In this document: positions 13,301 to 27,900 of the stretch, piece by piece
Position numbering within the stretch: the first letter of the stretch is position 1
Layout of the letters: each line of letters starts with the position of its first letter
Assembly: GCA_034008185.1 (NCBI GenBank)
Contig: CM067081.1
Coordinates: forward strand, 187,013,510 to 187,077,509
Origin: Gorsachius magnificus
Lineage: Eukaryota > Chordata > Aves > Pelecaniformes > Ardeidae
Direction: 5' to 3'
DNA: 64,000 nucleotides
Translations under genes and position numbers: made by a program
Notes under the pieces: generated by a model
What the model saw: the letters and a program-made list of their open reading frames with translations, nothing else
The model's database searches: none
Told to the model about the DNA's origin: nothing

Positions 13301-16300
13301 TTGTTGTTCCAAGTCCATCTTTTTCAAAATGTCCACCTTCTTACAGAAGTGGATTTGCTCAACAGAAGTAGAAGTTCATATATATTGAATATTTTCAGTA
13401 ACATAAATCATCATATGTCCACTTATTTTCATTAGTTTCTCTGAATATGTTTTGGGGGAGATAGAGCTTACTTTGGAACCATGTATATCACTGGGTTCTG
13501 TATTATACTGGAAAAGCTGCTGAAAGATCTAGAAAGATTACATTGCACATCTATTACTTGTTCTGACCTAACAGATTACATTTGAAACATAAACTGAACA
13601 ATCTATTTATGTATTAATGTTTGCATGACCAATTATGGAAAGTCACACCGCACTGCAGTAGTTCTACCTCATACTAAAGGAGTTACGTGCTTTTGTTTCT
13701 TAGAAGTGTGCATGCTTACTTTTTTTCTGTGGCTTTGTATAACATTTAAAAACAATGGCAAACTATAAAACAAATCCAGCTGATTCTTACAGTTTAAGAA
13801 CACCTAGCAATGGTCTTATGAAAGATTAATGCCATCAACACAGTGACTAGAATTCCTGGAAACTTCATGAAACAGATATATATCAGGGCTAGTCCTAAAC
13901 TGGGGTCTTAAGGTTTACCTTTACTGCTAATATCAACAGCAATAATACATTCATTAAAGCTTTTACATAGTTATTCTTAGGTGCAGTGTAAACATCCTCC
14001 ACCCAGCTGTCGCCAAAAGACAAATAAAAATCTTGAGTGAGTAACAAATGGGATGGAAAATAATATGGATGATACTTTAATATGAATTAGTATGACATTT
14101 CTATATGTGTGAAATATGTAAAATATTATATGATCTGTAGAACAGTAAATTCTCCATGAATACTGGAGAAAATGCTGGGGAGAGAAACTGAATTTTTAAA
14201 AAAATTTAGGAAGAGTCATGTTAAAAGTTATTATATGAAGAAGAAAAAATCTTGCTGTTCACCCCAGCTGCTTCAAACAGAAAAATGGATAGGAAAATTA
14301 GAATTGTGTATTAATAAAGCCCTTCTTCATGTAGCAGATAACATTCATTTGCCTCATGGAGATGATATGCCATTTGAAATGGCTGAGTACATCCTGCCTG
14401 ATCTCTAGATGTTTCTCCAGAAGAGTGCACCTCTTTTGTGGATTCCAGTCCCAAATGTTTATCTTTGCTTTACTAGAGTGTTAGAAATGACATTAAACAC
14501 CTGAGACCCATGTGTCACAGGTCACAGAAAGTGGTAACTAGGGGAAAGTCTAAAAAAAAGTACTGAAAGGACTGAAAATAATGAAAGTCAACTAAACTTC
14601 CTATTTAATACTCAGTCCATTTTCTTATTTTTAGATACAAGTTTATCACTCAGAATTGTAATCAATTTTTACTTATAAAAGTGCTGGGTTTTTTTATACC
14701 ATCCCTTGCTGTGTTCAGTGTTTGTCTGCTTGTGTATCGGAACATACAGCTTGATGGAGCTCAGATCAGATCCAGTGCAAACATTTCCATATTCAGGTTC
14801 TGTTTTCTGTTTCCACTCCTTGAGATGCATTTTCTAATTCCTTAGGCTGTGATTGCAAGCAAAAGATCTTATTTGCCATCAGGGAGGGTGTTAACAGAAG
14901 TAGTTCTTCATCTTTCCGGATGACAGCAGAGAGGAGACAAGAAAAATTCTATGTGTGGGCTTGGAACCTGATACAGGCAGTATACACCCTACGCTGAGTA
15001 TCCAGCTGAAGAATGGCATTAATCATGCGCAGCCTTATCTAAACTCAGCAAAATCTCTGGAAAGTCTCTCATGGATGTCAGTAGCTAAAACAAGATTTAC
15101 TCCAGTGGAAACAAAAAGATGCATAGAAAGGCTTGGGAAAAATATTTTTTTCAGCTTCTTTGTCTGTTACAATTGGTCATATGCTTTGAAATGAAATACC
15201 ATCATAAACTTTGTTATGTCTGTTGGGGAAAAGCAGAGGTAGATAAAGAATATAATCAATCATTTTAAAATGCCATATTATGTTGCTCTAAGAATACCCT
15301 TTATGTTGAAATGTTGTCAATTCCAAACACAAAATACGCTGGAATTTGCATCAGAATGCTGCTCTAAGATATTTTCTGGTTCATTTCCCTGCGATGTGAA
15401 TAAATTGGTGTCTCTAAGACTAAATCATGAGTAGCCTTAGGGTGTTCTGCAAACTTATTTCCTCCAGCAACCTAGGAAGTGATAATCCCATTGGACCTCT
15501 AGTAGACTTATGCCCCACTGGTCTCATTCAATGATTTTTCTGTTATGCTATATTCAGATGCTGCTGGATTTGTTTTCCAAAAGGAAAGGTCCTGGTTGTT
15601 TTCATTTACAGAAATAATTTTATTAGCAATATGACATTTCTATATGATCTATTGTAATGCCCTGTAGATAATCAGAATATGAGGAGAGTTTTTTTATATG
15701 TAACTTCTATTAGTTTCTTCCCATAAATATATTACATAAATAGTGGAAGGGGACTAATACGTGCACATTTAAAGAGAACATATTTTCTATAATTCTCAAG
15801 TCTCCTTATTTTTTATTCTATACAATTCCAAGAATGGTAACTGTACTCCTAAGAAACTATATATATATATAGTCCACCTTTCAGGATCATCCATGAGAAC
15901 ACCTTTTATTGTATTGAAGTACAAGAAATTAGCAAAGCCTTGCTTTCAGAGCATGTATTAATAGTAACATAAAGCATGAAAAAAAAAAATTGTAGTTACA
16001 CAGTGTCCTGGTTTTATATTGAGAGCTTAATAAAATCAGCTACTATTTATTTCAGTTCTGTTTTACTGTTTTGGAGTTCACAATCTGTAGTGACATTCTT
16101 ATTCTGGATCTCTTACCATTTATAAACACTTTCTGTATTTGACTCTTCCAAGCTGTGATCTGTAAAGTCTATCTGGATTCCACTGAAAGAAAGCAACCAG
16201 GCATTCGTTGGCTTTCCTTGGCCGTAAGTTTGTATGTTCAAATGCTGGTATGAAAGACTACACAGTGTCAAGGTAAATTATGTCAAAATAATTTACAGTT

Positions 16301-19300
16301 TATTTATCTGAAACCAACATTTAGACGTGTAGATACTGGCATAAAATATTTCAGTTGTCACAGAGATATGAAATATTTTAGCTATCAGAGATGTTGACTT
16401 TTTCTTTAGGATACTGTCAAACAGGAATAATATCATTGCATTATTAAACAAGTAGCTATTAAATAACAGAAACTAAAGTTGCCACTTTAGAGTTATTAAA
16501 TAGCCTTTATTGAGTAGGATTGTAGAGGCAGAATCCAATGGAACACGTGTACAAGTTGATATACATGAGTAATGCCAGTATCTTCGCCCGAACTACTCAC
16601 TGAAGGTTTCCTTTAGAAGTAGCAGAAAGGCGTGAATGCTTACTGGGTACAATAAATCTCATTATATAACTGCAGTTTATAACTTGTCAGATGAATTGCA
16701 AATACATTTTTATACTTCTTCAGAGACTATAAATGTAGATAAATCAAATGTAGATAACCATGGCAGGTCGGCAGTTGGTGAGAGGAATTGGTGTCATGAT
16801 GGTTTACTGATTTGGGGCCCTTCTGGGGCAGCTACAGATATTGGCATGGAAAAATTAGGAGAAATAAACCCAAACCCCACCCCACATGCTTGATTTTCCA
16901 TATAAGTGCAGTCAGTAGGAGTTACTAAGATCACTCACGTGCAAAAAATTAGGGAGATGTTGAATAAGTTAATAGCCCAGTAGTGTAAAATGTAGCATAA
17001 GATTCTTATATAAAGAGGGAAAGTATTAACTGTTGCATCAGGGTGAATAGTGTAAGTTTATTTCTAGCCAAATTTCTAGTCACAGAAAGACCAAGATGTG
17101 CTAGATGTTTTGTTTTATTCTGGTTTTATGCACTGCATCACAGTTAGCTACTGTTATGATGAAAGTTTCGGTACCTTTTTGCACCTCTCCCTATACAGGT
17201 CATCCATTCTTGACTTAATTCTGTCTTAAAACATATCAGATAAAATACATTTTCTGTCACATAGCATTAAATTCACAGGTGTTCAAATTCGCAACAGATT
17301 CTGAAATCTAAAAATATTACACATCCAGTTTAAAAATCTGATTTCCAGAATTGAAGAAAGTGATGTGTGGTGGGATTCAGTTTAAGATTCTGATACCTAT
17401 ACTCTCACACCTACGTTTTAATATCTAGGGGTAATTTAGATGACATCACAGTCTCAGGGCTCCCATAAGAGTCAGTGGAGATACACTCAGTACTCTCAGT
17501 GAAGAATAGCGGGGTGCTTAGTTGACTGGTCACTAGATGTTTTCTTTAGGTTGAGGCAAATATTCTAAGCTGAATTGATCACACTGACTAATGAAGCAAT
17601 TTGGTTGCCTAAGATAGATATCTAGAGATATTTAAGATGACATGATGTATTCTTCCCGGCATTCAGCTACCATATCAGAAAACCACAAGACTCCTTTTAG
17701 TCCTGTTTCCTATCTGCCTATTCCATGCAGATATCTCTGGAAGCCTGTATTCATGAAATCAAGAAAAGTTCTAGATCTCCACTGACCACAATGGCAATTT
17801 AGACACTACCGCATATGTTGACATCTACAACACAATTAAGCTGCATAGACATTGGTAATTAACATTATCTAACACATCTTCAGATATTCGAGATGTCTAA
17901 CTACGGCTGGAAGATATGATAAAAGACCTACAAAAGACCTGTAGTCTTCTGTAGTGGTTGATAGAGGCCAGGTATGATGTCCTGAAAATTCTCAAGTAGC
18001 ACTAGATACTGATATCTAGGCAACTTAGTCATGTTCTCAAGTTTAGATGTCCTAAATTTGTGTCTCACCGTATATGTATCTCATTGTACCTGTAGAACAA
18101 CTGTTTTTCACCTGTAATGTCCAGTAAAGTCAGTCAGTCATTTCAAGACTGAGGTGACATAAGATGATAAATCTAAAACAGCACTGTTTCAGTTATAAAT
18201 CACACAAGTCTGGATAATATAGTAAGAGGAAGGAGGGAACACATTGCCCAAACAGTTGTGACCAAGGATAAACTGTAATTAAAAACACAGCTTCAAGTTC
18301 TTGAGGTTCACCAAGCACACACAGGACCAAATAAATATATAGGATCTGCAATAATAGGATGAGACCTTCTCCACCATTTTGTTATATCCTTAGCTTAACA
18401 GATGTCAGCTGGCATTCCAGCCTGAGTCCTGTATGTCCACAAGCAAATGTAATACCACATATTAGAAAATGAGATATCATATAGTGATAGGATTGGATGG
18501 ATTGGATATGAAAAAGCAAAGTACAAGTCTGGCCAGCTTTGTAGGAATTATCTGTTCATGTTATTCCACCCTATCACTTCTTTACAACAAAACACACTAA
18601 CCCAGAATACTTGATATGCTATAATATTTTCCTCTTTCAAAACCCAGTGAATCAAGTTTTCTGAAAGTCAAGGCCATTACAGAATTTGAGGGAGTACCAA
18701 GAAACATGCTACACCTTTGGGTATTTTCACCTACAGCTTTACCCAAAACAAACCTCTCACAAAACAGAGGGCTGAAGTTTGTGGTTTTACTGATTTATGA
18801 TTCAGAATTCTGAAGGGAAACAGGAAACACCACAGCATCTTAAATGTGTGTATATTTACAAGTGAGCTAGTATGTAGGTAGTTGCATAGCTTGCTTACTT
18901 TACTGCATAAGAGCTCAGCTGGTAAAATTCCCAAAGCAATAGATTTCAGTGATACCAAAAACAACTTCACAGGAAAAAGAACTGCAGCTTCTCAGGGAGT
19001 TACCTTCAAGTTGCAGAACAAATTGACTGCTTGGTTACTCACACCCTTGGAAATTATAAAGTCAAACGAGAAACTGACACAGATGCAGAGCTAACAGTTG
19101 GTCGAGAAACAATATATTAGAAGACTAAAGTTAATTCTCTTTAGAATTCAAGCAGGATAATTTGAAGCTTTTGCAGAATACATTAGAGGTAGAAGAACTG
19201 TTCGTAAATGCCTTTAAAGCAAAGGAGATTTTTAAAATAAAATAAGATGCATATGTTGTATAAAAACTGTGCCAAACATTCTTGGTTATTCTGGCAATGA

Positions 19301-22300
19301 AGAGCTAGCCTTTTTCTCTAGGGTAGAAGTCATTGGCTCACAGAAAAATCAAAGACTTTGTTCCAAAAAATCTTCAAGAATTTATAGAGAAGAGATGAGG
19401 GAATACAAACAATAGCCAGATGCCAAGCCATATGCCAAACATACTCCCTGGAAGATCTCAATCTCATATAGCCGTAGTGTGTGAAAAGTATAACTGATCT
19501 GGAAGATATAGAACTGGTACTGTTTAAAAAAGAGGAAAAGATGGTCTTCAGTGATCTTCTTAATATCAATTAGCATTGATGAAAAATTATATTCAGAGGA
19601 AATCATTCTATTCCTAATATATTGATATAATTTCTTTCCCAAGTGTACTCCCTACTGCATTGGTTAATTGATACATTTAACTTATGTTACCTCCTAATTA
19701 AAATACAATATCTGTTATTTGATTCTGACAACCAGAAATTACTGACTCTGTTCAGGTTTGCAACTTAAAAGCAGAATGCCGTCCATTGTTCTGATTCTGC
19801 TGACAATGAAGGTAATGGTAATTACCTTAACTGGTAACGAAAACTGTTCTTGATTTTTTTACAATCTTAAAATATATTAGGAAAAAAATATTATCTAATA
19901 AGATAATACTCTCTTTAATGTTTTAGGAGTACATATTTGAAGATATTATGGCTATTATACATCTGTAGCTTTATACTAACTTATTCAAAACTACTTAGGC
20001 AAAACTCACACTCACTTATAATATATAATTTGTATTTTTGTTGTTCCTGTCAGTGGAGCTCAGCTCCTCTCAGGTTTAAATGCATAAGCATTACAGTTCT
20101 AGTCATGGGAAGTGGCAATTTTTGTTGAACAATTAGCATATGGTTAGTAGTGCATCCACTGAAATTGTAGTTTTAGTAAATTCCAAATAATTTGCAGATG
20201 TGAATGAAATTCAGAAAATATTTTAGCTAAAAAGGATAATTAAAATTCTGTAGTAAGTAGCTGATTTTTTCCCTTTCTTTTTCCCCCCATTTTTTTGTCT
20301 TTTTTTTTTCTTTTTTTTTCCTTCCCCCATCTGGAGTCAAGGGAAACTGAGAAAATGAGAAAAGATATTGCTTCTGCATTATACATGTTACACCATAAGT
20401 CACACTTAGGTAGCAGGTAAGAGGCTAAAGTTCAAAACCCTTGTGTTGTTAGGGAATAACTAATTATCTCACTTCCCAAGAGAATTTCCTATGCTTCAGG
20501 GTATGTAGAGGTGATTTTCTTTCCTATCACAGTTGTTGCCTTTGCTTAAAATAATTAAATATTTTGTGGAGAAAGGACAGGAATCAAAATATGCCACTTA
20601 TCAGCAGACTGCCATAACCCCATGTTTATGGAAGAATTAACTTTTCTTCTTTCCAGTCTGGTGAAGATGAAGGTATTCTGAATTATTTAGTAGTATTTAT
20701 TTAGTATTTATTTATTAAGGACTTTCCCCCTTAGTATTTATTTAGTAAGCAAGTAATAAAGCATTTCAACAGCTCTGACTGGTAATTCTCATCCCAGAAC
20801 ATTATTCTTTGGCTTGTATACTTTTGTGGCAAAAGACGATTCAATTCTATTTCTGCCCTAACTGATGGAAAATAGAGGGTCTTGACCTTGAATTTTTCTA
20901 AGAGCTTTTTCCAGTTCAGTTGTTCCCACTGCAAGGGAACCAGCTTTGTTTTTCATTTGAGGAAGCCAGCAGGAAAAAATCAGTTCTCCGTGCCAGTTCA
21001 TTTCAAAGCAGAAGAAAGGGAGAGGCATTTACAACCTGCCCATCAATGTTAATCTCTATACAAGGTATTAGTGTCTTGCAAATCTTATAGAACATTTTAC
21101 TAAATGCCTGACTGACAGATGAATGTGGAGCCCATTGAAAATTTGTTGAGATTCATGCTCCAAGCCTTAATGCAACCACATTTATATAGCATCTTTAGAT
21201 TGCAAGATTATATCCACATATTAAGGGTGAATTCCAAACAAGAGCTCAAGGATTTATAAAGTATTTTGAGAAAGCTAAATTCTCAAAGATACAACCTATA
21301 AAATCTTTTAAAGTCCTGATTTTCAATAAGTGATGAGAACTGTCTTCAACACTCATCTGTTTGAGCACCAGAAATCTCAGGCTGGCTCTTAGGTTTTTCA
21401 TACACAGTACAGAAAACACAAGTAAATTGCTTATAAGAGATTAAGTTTTCAGCATTTTTTAAAATCACAGATGATATTACACTTGTCCAAAAATGCTGCA
21501 AGGACAACAGATCTAGACAGGATCTCCTGGGCCAGCCAGTCTCTTGCTTTTACATGAATGTATATAATTTTTATCCCCTGCATTGCTTTGTCACGATCTA
21601 CTCAAAAATCAGCCAGTTTCCTCACTTAAACTTTCGGTTGAAAGGCTATTCCAGCATTTCATGCTCTGACAGCTGCTAATTTTCTTCTAAAGATACTTGC
21701 TTTGCCACAGATGAAGAGGGAACTATTAGTAAAAAGCACTGGGTATTGTGAATGACAAGAAAGCAACCCTCACTTGGCTGCTGCTTATCTGATCAGGTAT
21801 GACAATGTTCAGCTTAAAAGTTTTTTTTATTGCATCCCTTCAAAAGACCTAGAAATCTCATGGATTTCTTTCGATGAACATTTGCAATCAAAATAAGATA
21901 TAATTGGGTAACTGAAGCATTTTCATAACTTATCGGGGGAGGGGTTGTTGATATTTTTGGTAGTGCCTAGTGTCATAATTTCTGATTAAGAAAATGGATG
22001 GCATTTTTATGTTAAGACATTGGAAAAGATTTTAAATTAAAACTTCTGTGTTTTCTGGACAGAAGTTTGTGAAGGTTCTTTTCCTGTTATTAGTCCTGTA
22101 TTTAGATCTCTGTCCTTGACAACAAAATAAGATTATTCCTTGGTGTTCAAGAAAACAAACACAAAAAAAAACTCTGTAGAATCTGAGTCCAACAAAAATG
22201 CAAGGCAGGAACAACTTAGAATATGGACCAAGAAACAAATCCCTCAAAATAACTTGCCTGGGGGTAGAGACTGGATATATTTTTCTTTAATTAATTTTGT

Positions 22301-24388
22301 AAATTCAAGTTTAGTTGCGTTAAGCCTGGACAACTGGAAAATTGACATGGTATTAATCTTTTGAGAAAGAGTCATCTTTTACTCTGCAATCAGTGAAAAT
22401 GAGAAATTCACTAAGGCAAATGAGAGTATGCGCCCCTACTGTTGGTTTTACCAGGCACAGTGACCCTGTCACTGCTCTTCAAGAGAAGTTGCCTCAGCAG
22501 ATGGCAGCCCAGTGAGAGAGGGAAGATTACACTGGGGTAGATCATGCCACAGGTTCTCAGGACTGTTGTATTCAGATTTGGTTGCTGAACCGTAAGAGCA
22601 TGCAGAGACACCGTAGAAGGAAATCTGTGACCAACAGTATTCCATCATTTACAAATTTTTGAAAGTTTTTAAATTAAAAAAATAGTTATATACTTATATT
22701 TTTATGCCACTGAAAACTAGAGATTGAGTTTGTTGTGTTGCAGACTTGAGAAATTACAGAAATAAAAATGACAGAATAAAAATAGTTTTAGCTTAGTTTT
22801 CAGAACAGCTATACCAGACCTAATGATGTAACAAGGTAGTGACTACTCTAACATACACATAAGATATGATATACACCTCTTGTGCTGTAGTTATTGCAAT
22901 GTACACATCTTATATTCATTAGGGCTAGAAAAGATATATTATTCTGTTATCGCACATGCTGCCTGAGAAGCTGCAAAAGGGAAATATGCCTTTTAATTTC
23001 CATAATGGCAGTATAATACTGTCAGCATTACTTTCTATTCATTTCCCTATAAGTCTTGGTATTGTCTTTCTTGTTTTTGACTGACGCTGTGCATTAAGCA
23101 GACAATCTCATTGTGCTAACGAAATGACACACATTTCTTTCTCCTCAGAGGTTACAATGAATTTATTTCAGCATTTATTCTATTTATGTATGGTCAGAAT
23201 TTTTCTGATGAAACCACATACCAGAAAATTCCAATTAATTCAGCCAAATTTTAAGCACAAACACTAGCACTGAGGTCCATGGGAGTTAAGTAAATGCTTA
23301 ATAAAAATAGTATTATCTATATATTTAAATTCCCTCCCAAAATTGGACTTCTCTAATGCTTTCTCTTTAAAATTCATATTCCTATATTTATTAATTGAGA
23401 AATGTGAAGGATCATCATATTAGAAGTTCCAATTAAATATTCAGTGAAACAAGTACTTGTTTTTATTCTACTTAGTAATTGTTTTTTTTCATACCTGAAT
23501 CTTTCACATACTTGTGCATGTGTCTGTGCATGTCTGTGCCTATATATGTAATAGTTGTTGTCTTTTGACAGCAGCTAAATTTATTAAATTCTATTAAGTC
23601 CAGTTGGCCCACCTCATACAGTCTTGAGTAGGAATATCGTAATTATGCCTCTGAAAGGAGATTTATTCCTATACTTCTGTGTTTTATTTTCCCTCTCTTT
23701 GTATACTACATAATTTATGTTCTTTTCTTTTTTTTTCCACGGGGTTGGGGTATTTATTTCCTGAAAAATCTGTGTTACATTACACCTCTTGCAGTTCTCA
23801 GATTCTAAAGGTACATAAGAATAGTAAAATTACTGTTAATCTAATCAAAATTATTATTAGTCCAATTAAACTGATGCTAATATTGATAGTCCAAATTATA
23901 TATTTAATACAGATAATCCAAATTAATAGTAGAGCGAATTATTATAATTGATTTTATTCTCACAGTTCCAGTGTGTTAATAAAGCCAGACGCCAGTGTCC
24001 CAAGTCCAAAAATAGTATGATGGTAATGGTAGATTTTTAGTCCTCTTTGCTTTTGGGTCTACATGTGACTATTTTCATATGCTTTCTAAAACCATCAGCT
24101 TACTTGCTGGTTCTTCACTTGTCCTCAAATACATTATGTAGTTCTTATTTATTATATGTTAGATATTTCTTCTTTGTTCTCTTTGACCCCCTAAAGCTGG
24201 TTTTACCAGCTGCTAAGTGACAGGCGGTTGACCGTTTGTGATTAATGTCTATAGTCGACGGCCTGGGCCTGCACTTTGAAGTCCCCTGTCGTTACCCTGT
24301 GTCTCCACTCCTCTATATTGCAATCCCTTTCTAGTGTCATAGACAGCTCTTCCTGCTGCACACCATAGCTACTAGTTGGTTTTAGCTA
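13301..24388. other. AT-rich non-coding DNA, nothing recognised
   Basis: This 11-kb stretch shows no supported gene or interspersed repeat. Simple sequence is limited to a short TA run near 15,860, a T/C-rich low-complexity tract at about 20,265-20,332, and scattered homopolymers. Open frames are all under about 90 codons. Confidence 0.55.
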
Positions 24389-24980
24389 TATACTGGTTTT
24401 GGTTGGGATACAGTTAATTTTCTTCATAGTAGCTAGTATGGGGCTATGTTTAGGATTTGAGACAAAAAAAGTGTTGATAACACAGGGATGTTTTTGTTAC
24501 TGCTGAGCAGGGCTTACACAGAGTCAAGGCCTTTTCTGCTCCTCACACCACCCCACCAGAGAGTGGGCTGCAGGTGCACAAGAAGCTGGGAGGGGGCACA
24601 GCCAGGACAGCTGACCCCAACTGGCCAAAGGGATATCCTGCACCATATGGTGTCATGCTCAGCAATAAAGTCTGTGGGGAAGAAGGAGGAAGGGGGACGT
24701 CTGGAGCTATGGCATTTGTCTTCCCAAGTAATGTTTATGTGTGACAGATCCCTGCTTTCCTGGAGATGGCTGAATGTCTGTCTGCCAATGGGAAGCAGTG
24801 AATGAATTCCTTGTTTTGCTTTGCTTGCACATGTGGCTGTTGCTTTACCTATTAAACTGTTGTCATCTCAGCCCCTGAGTTTTCTCACTTTTATCCTTCT
24901 GATTTACTCCCTCATTCCACTGCTGGGGAGTGAGCAAGTGGCTGTGTGGGGCTGAGCTGCCTACAGGGGTTAAATCATGA
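24389..24980 (+). repeat. Solo LTR, plus orientation, same family as the provirus LTR
   Basis: On the plus strand it starts near 'tactggttttggttgggat' and continues with 'acagttaattttcttc', 'gtgttgataacacagg' and 'ctgctgagcagggct'. It then has 'agctgggagggggcacagc', 'catgctcagcaataaag', 'ttacctattaaactgttgtc' (polyadenylation signal ATTAAA), and ends near 'ggggttaaatcatga'. These blocks occur in the same order in the minus-strand reading of the provirus LTRs. It has diverged well beyond the provirus copies. No internal region or second LTR is adjacent, so it is a solo LTR. I could not find a clear target duplication. Confidence 0.88.
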
Positions 24981-27900
24981 TAAGCCTTTATTTACATAAA
25001 TATAGAAACACTATGGTAACAGTTGGTGTTGCTCCACACCATTGGGCAAAGGTGATCTAAACCTAAACTAAGTATCTAATGACCATCTGGTCATTCTCCA
25101 AGTGGATCAAGGAAGTGTAGAGAAAGCCTGATAGGTGTTGAGGCTTTCGTTGTTCATACAAAGACTGTGGCCTGTTACTAGCAGTTGCAAAGCCATTTAC
25201 TGGGTTATGGGGCTACAAATGCTTCTAGAGCTTTGTGAGGTTATTATCCATTTCAAAGTTCTTTTTTCTTTGGAGCTGGGATATCTTATGAGAATATGTT
25301 ACGACATTTAGTTCAATTAGTAATCTCCTGATTATATCAATTTTGATTTTAGGGTACTATAAAATAATTTTCTCAGATTTTTCTTCCAGTTTCTAGAACC
25401 TTCATACATAATTTGCCATAGTCCTTGAGCAGCTAATGCAGTTCCTTAGAAAACTCACATTTAATTTTTGTTTCTACTTGGATTTAATAGTAAACCCATT
25501 ACCAGTTCTAAGGCTCTTAAATATTATGGGGATCGCTGCCAGTTGTAGTCCTAGGGACATATTTACATAGCAGGTGGAGAGATGCCTGGGCTTATTTTGT
25601 GTACTATGGTCAAAAGCAAATTCAAGCTGAGTCCTTAAGCTGTGAAAGCAATGCAAAGGTCTTAAGTCCTCCTTGGACATGATTACACCATTGAAAGTTT
25701 TAAAGACCTCTCAGATAAAAGAGAAATTTGAAATAGGCCCAAGAGATGCATGGAAACAGAATAAACTTAGTATAATATGTAACTATAAAATGCATTGAGA
25801 AAAAAACCCCAACCTATTGTTGGAGTCTAGGAAACAGTTTTGAAATAAGTTCCTGAAGAAATATAAAAGTAAAAATATATTTTTACTGGAAGCATATCCT
25901 TCTATGGAAACATAAATGATGCAGATCTTTCTATTACCCGGTATAGTTCGGCACATCAGAAACACCAGGTTGTCCTATTAGGCATTTGCTAATGTGTCAA
26001 CTTACACAATTTTATCTTTTGAATGCACGAAAAATATGATAGGAAGAGGCCAAAGGAGTTATTAAAATAGCTAAGCTTTGCTAAAAGGATCAGAAGCCTG
26101 TTCATATAAGCAATGGTGGCAAAATACTGTACTGCCCTTCAAACAAAAAAGTGCACAGTGACATGCAACTTTTGACCACCATGTCATCTTGAATACATTG
26201 TTTATAAATGCAGTACTTAGTGGAACCTCTTCATGTTAAACATGATTTCTGGTTAATTTTGTTGATGTTACCATTAGTGTGTAATGGATCAACAGTCCAT
26301 TAATAGGGGCCATGGCAGGCGTTAAACACCTTTGGCTGTACTAGATGATCAAAATTAATTAATATTGGAAAACATTTCCTTGATGGATACGATGACAAAC
26401 AATAGAAAATTTAACACTGTCAAACTTCAAGGACAACACAAATTCTCCAAAAGAAAAAGGAGAAAAAAAACCCATGGTAGAAACAGTTGTTAAAGTTCTG
26501 CTGTCTGTGCTCAAGAGAACCTCTTCAATTCCAGGTTTGAATAATCTAAACTGAGTTGGTTGCAGTTCTAAGAAGAGCAAGACAAATAGGTAGGAAAAGG
26601 AGAAGAGGCTTTAGAGGCCCTAAAATGTCTAACAAAACTCTGAATAGCTCTCAGATCAATAATTATGCAGCAGAGGTATATTGGGATTTTTATTTTTATT
26701 CGGATCTGCGAGTCTCTACTTTTTTCTGTGAATAAAGAGCTTTACTTTATAAATTTACTTTCCTGTATATTGGCATTCCTTAACACACTTGCCATGAGAA
26801 ATGGAACTTGAAGGTTTGGTAGCCAAAATGGTGGAATGATGACAACACAGGTTCTGCAGCTCTCAGTGTTGCTTTCGAAAATGTAGTTCATGTTTTCATG
26901 TTTTTGATGCTCAGGATATTATTTCATGAAAGGGCTGGTATGCAAGGAGTAGGATTTATGCTTAATTTCAGAGGTCCAAAACACAGGTATGGAAGGTATG
27001 GAAGCCTAAGCTAATTACTTCCACCTCCTACTCTAACAAATCAACAGAAGTAGACACCTCTAGAGAATGATTCATCAAAATTAGACAATTACCTCAGGAG
27101 TTAAATGGATCACATTTGTGTTACTTTCTATTTAATAGGAAAAGGGAATCTGGGGATTTTTAGTTGCCTATAAATAGGTAAATTAATTCTATCAAAAGAC
27201 TCTTCTTTCTGAAAGGCCAAATTCTAGACCTGATTTGTTTTGCTTTTCAGGTTCAGTTGCACACCTTCAATGTTTATCTCCAAACACAAGATGTTTTCCT
27301 GAGTTACTGCTAACGACTAGTCTGGTTTTGGTTCCACACATGAACACAAAAGCATTTTTCTGCTAGCATTTAGCTATACCAAAACTTAATGTTGCTGCAG
27401 CCCTTTGTATGGCCTGGAAGATTTGGGGAATCTCTGGCCACAGCCATACAGCTGAATTATCCTCCAAAAAGGGGTGGCTTACATTGAGGTTGCCTATTGA
27501 AATGAACCAAGTCATAATCACTCCCAAGCCACAACTGGGAATTTTCTGGATGGTTCATGTCCCTACTCAACCACGCCAAGAAGCTTTTTTACAGTTCAGC
27601 AGGAGGCCTCTCTCTGATGTTGTATTTTCCTTGGACTTCAGGTATTGTAGCCTTGTCTTTGGTCCTGTCTCAAGCACCATCTCCTATCTGCTCCCCTGTG
27701 GAGTCCCTGGACAGGCTCTGGTTCATCTGACAGGTTCATCTATTGCTGTGGCTTTAGCTGTTATTTGACTCCTTTACTGTCACAGGGTCCAGACCCTGTG
27801 GGAATGTGCATTTTGATGAAGGCACCACCTATGCTGGAGTCACCCTTGATTTGCAGCTTGTCCCTGTGGGTGGAGCAACCCTGTTCTTGCTGCTGCCTGA

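Noticed and set aside
23100..23180. Pyrimidine tract followed by CAG (splice-acceptor-like) and a short frame
   Set aside because: No matching donor, no conserved coding frame, and such tracts are common in this AT-rich sequence.
27409..27768. 119-codon plus-strand frame as a possible gene
   Set aside because: No recognisable domain, no splice or promoter context, and frames of this length occur by chance in 64 kb.
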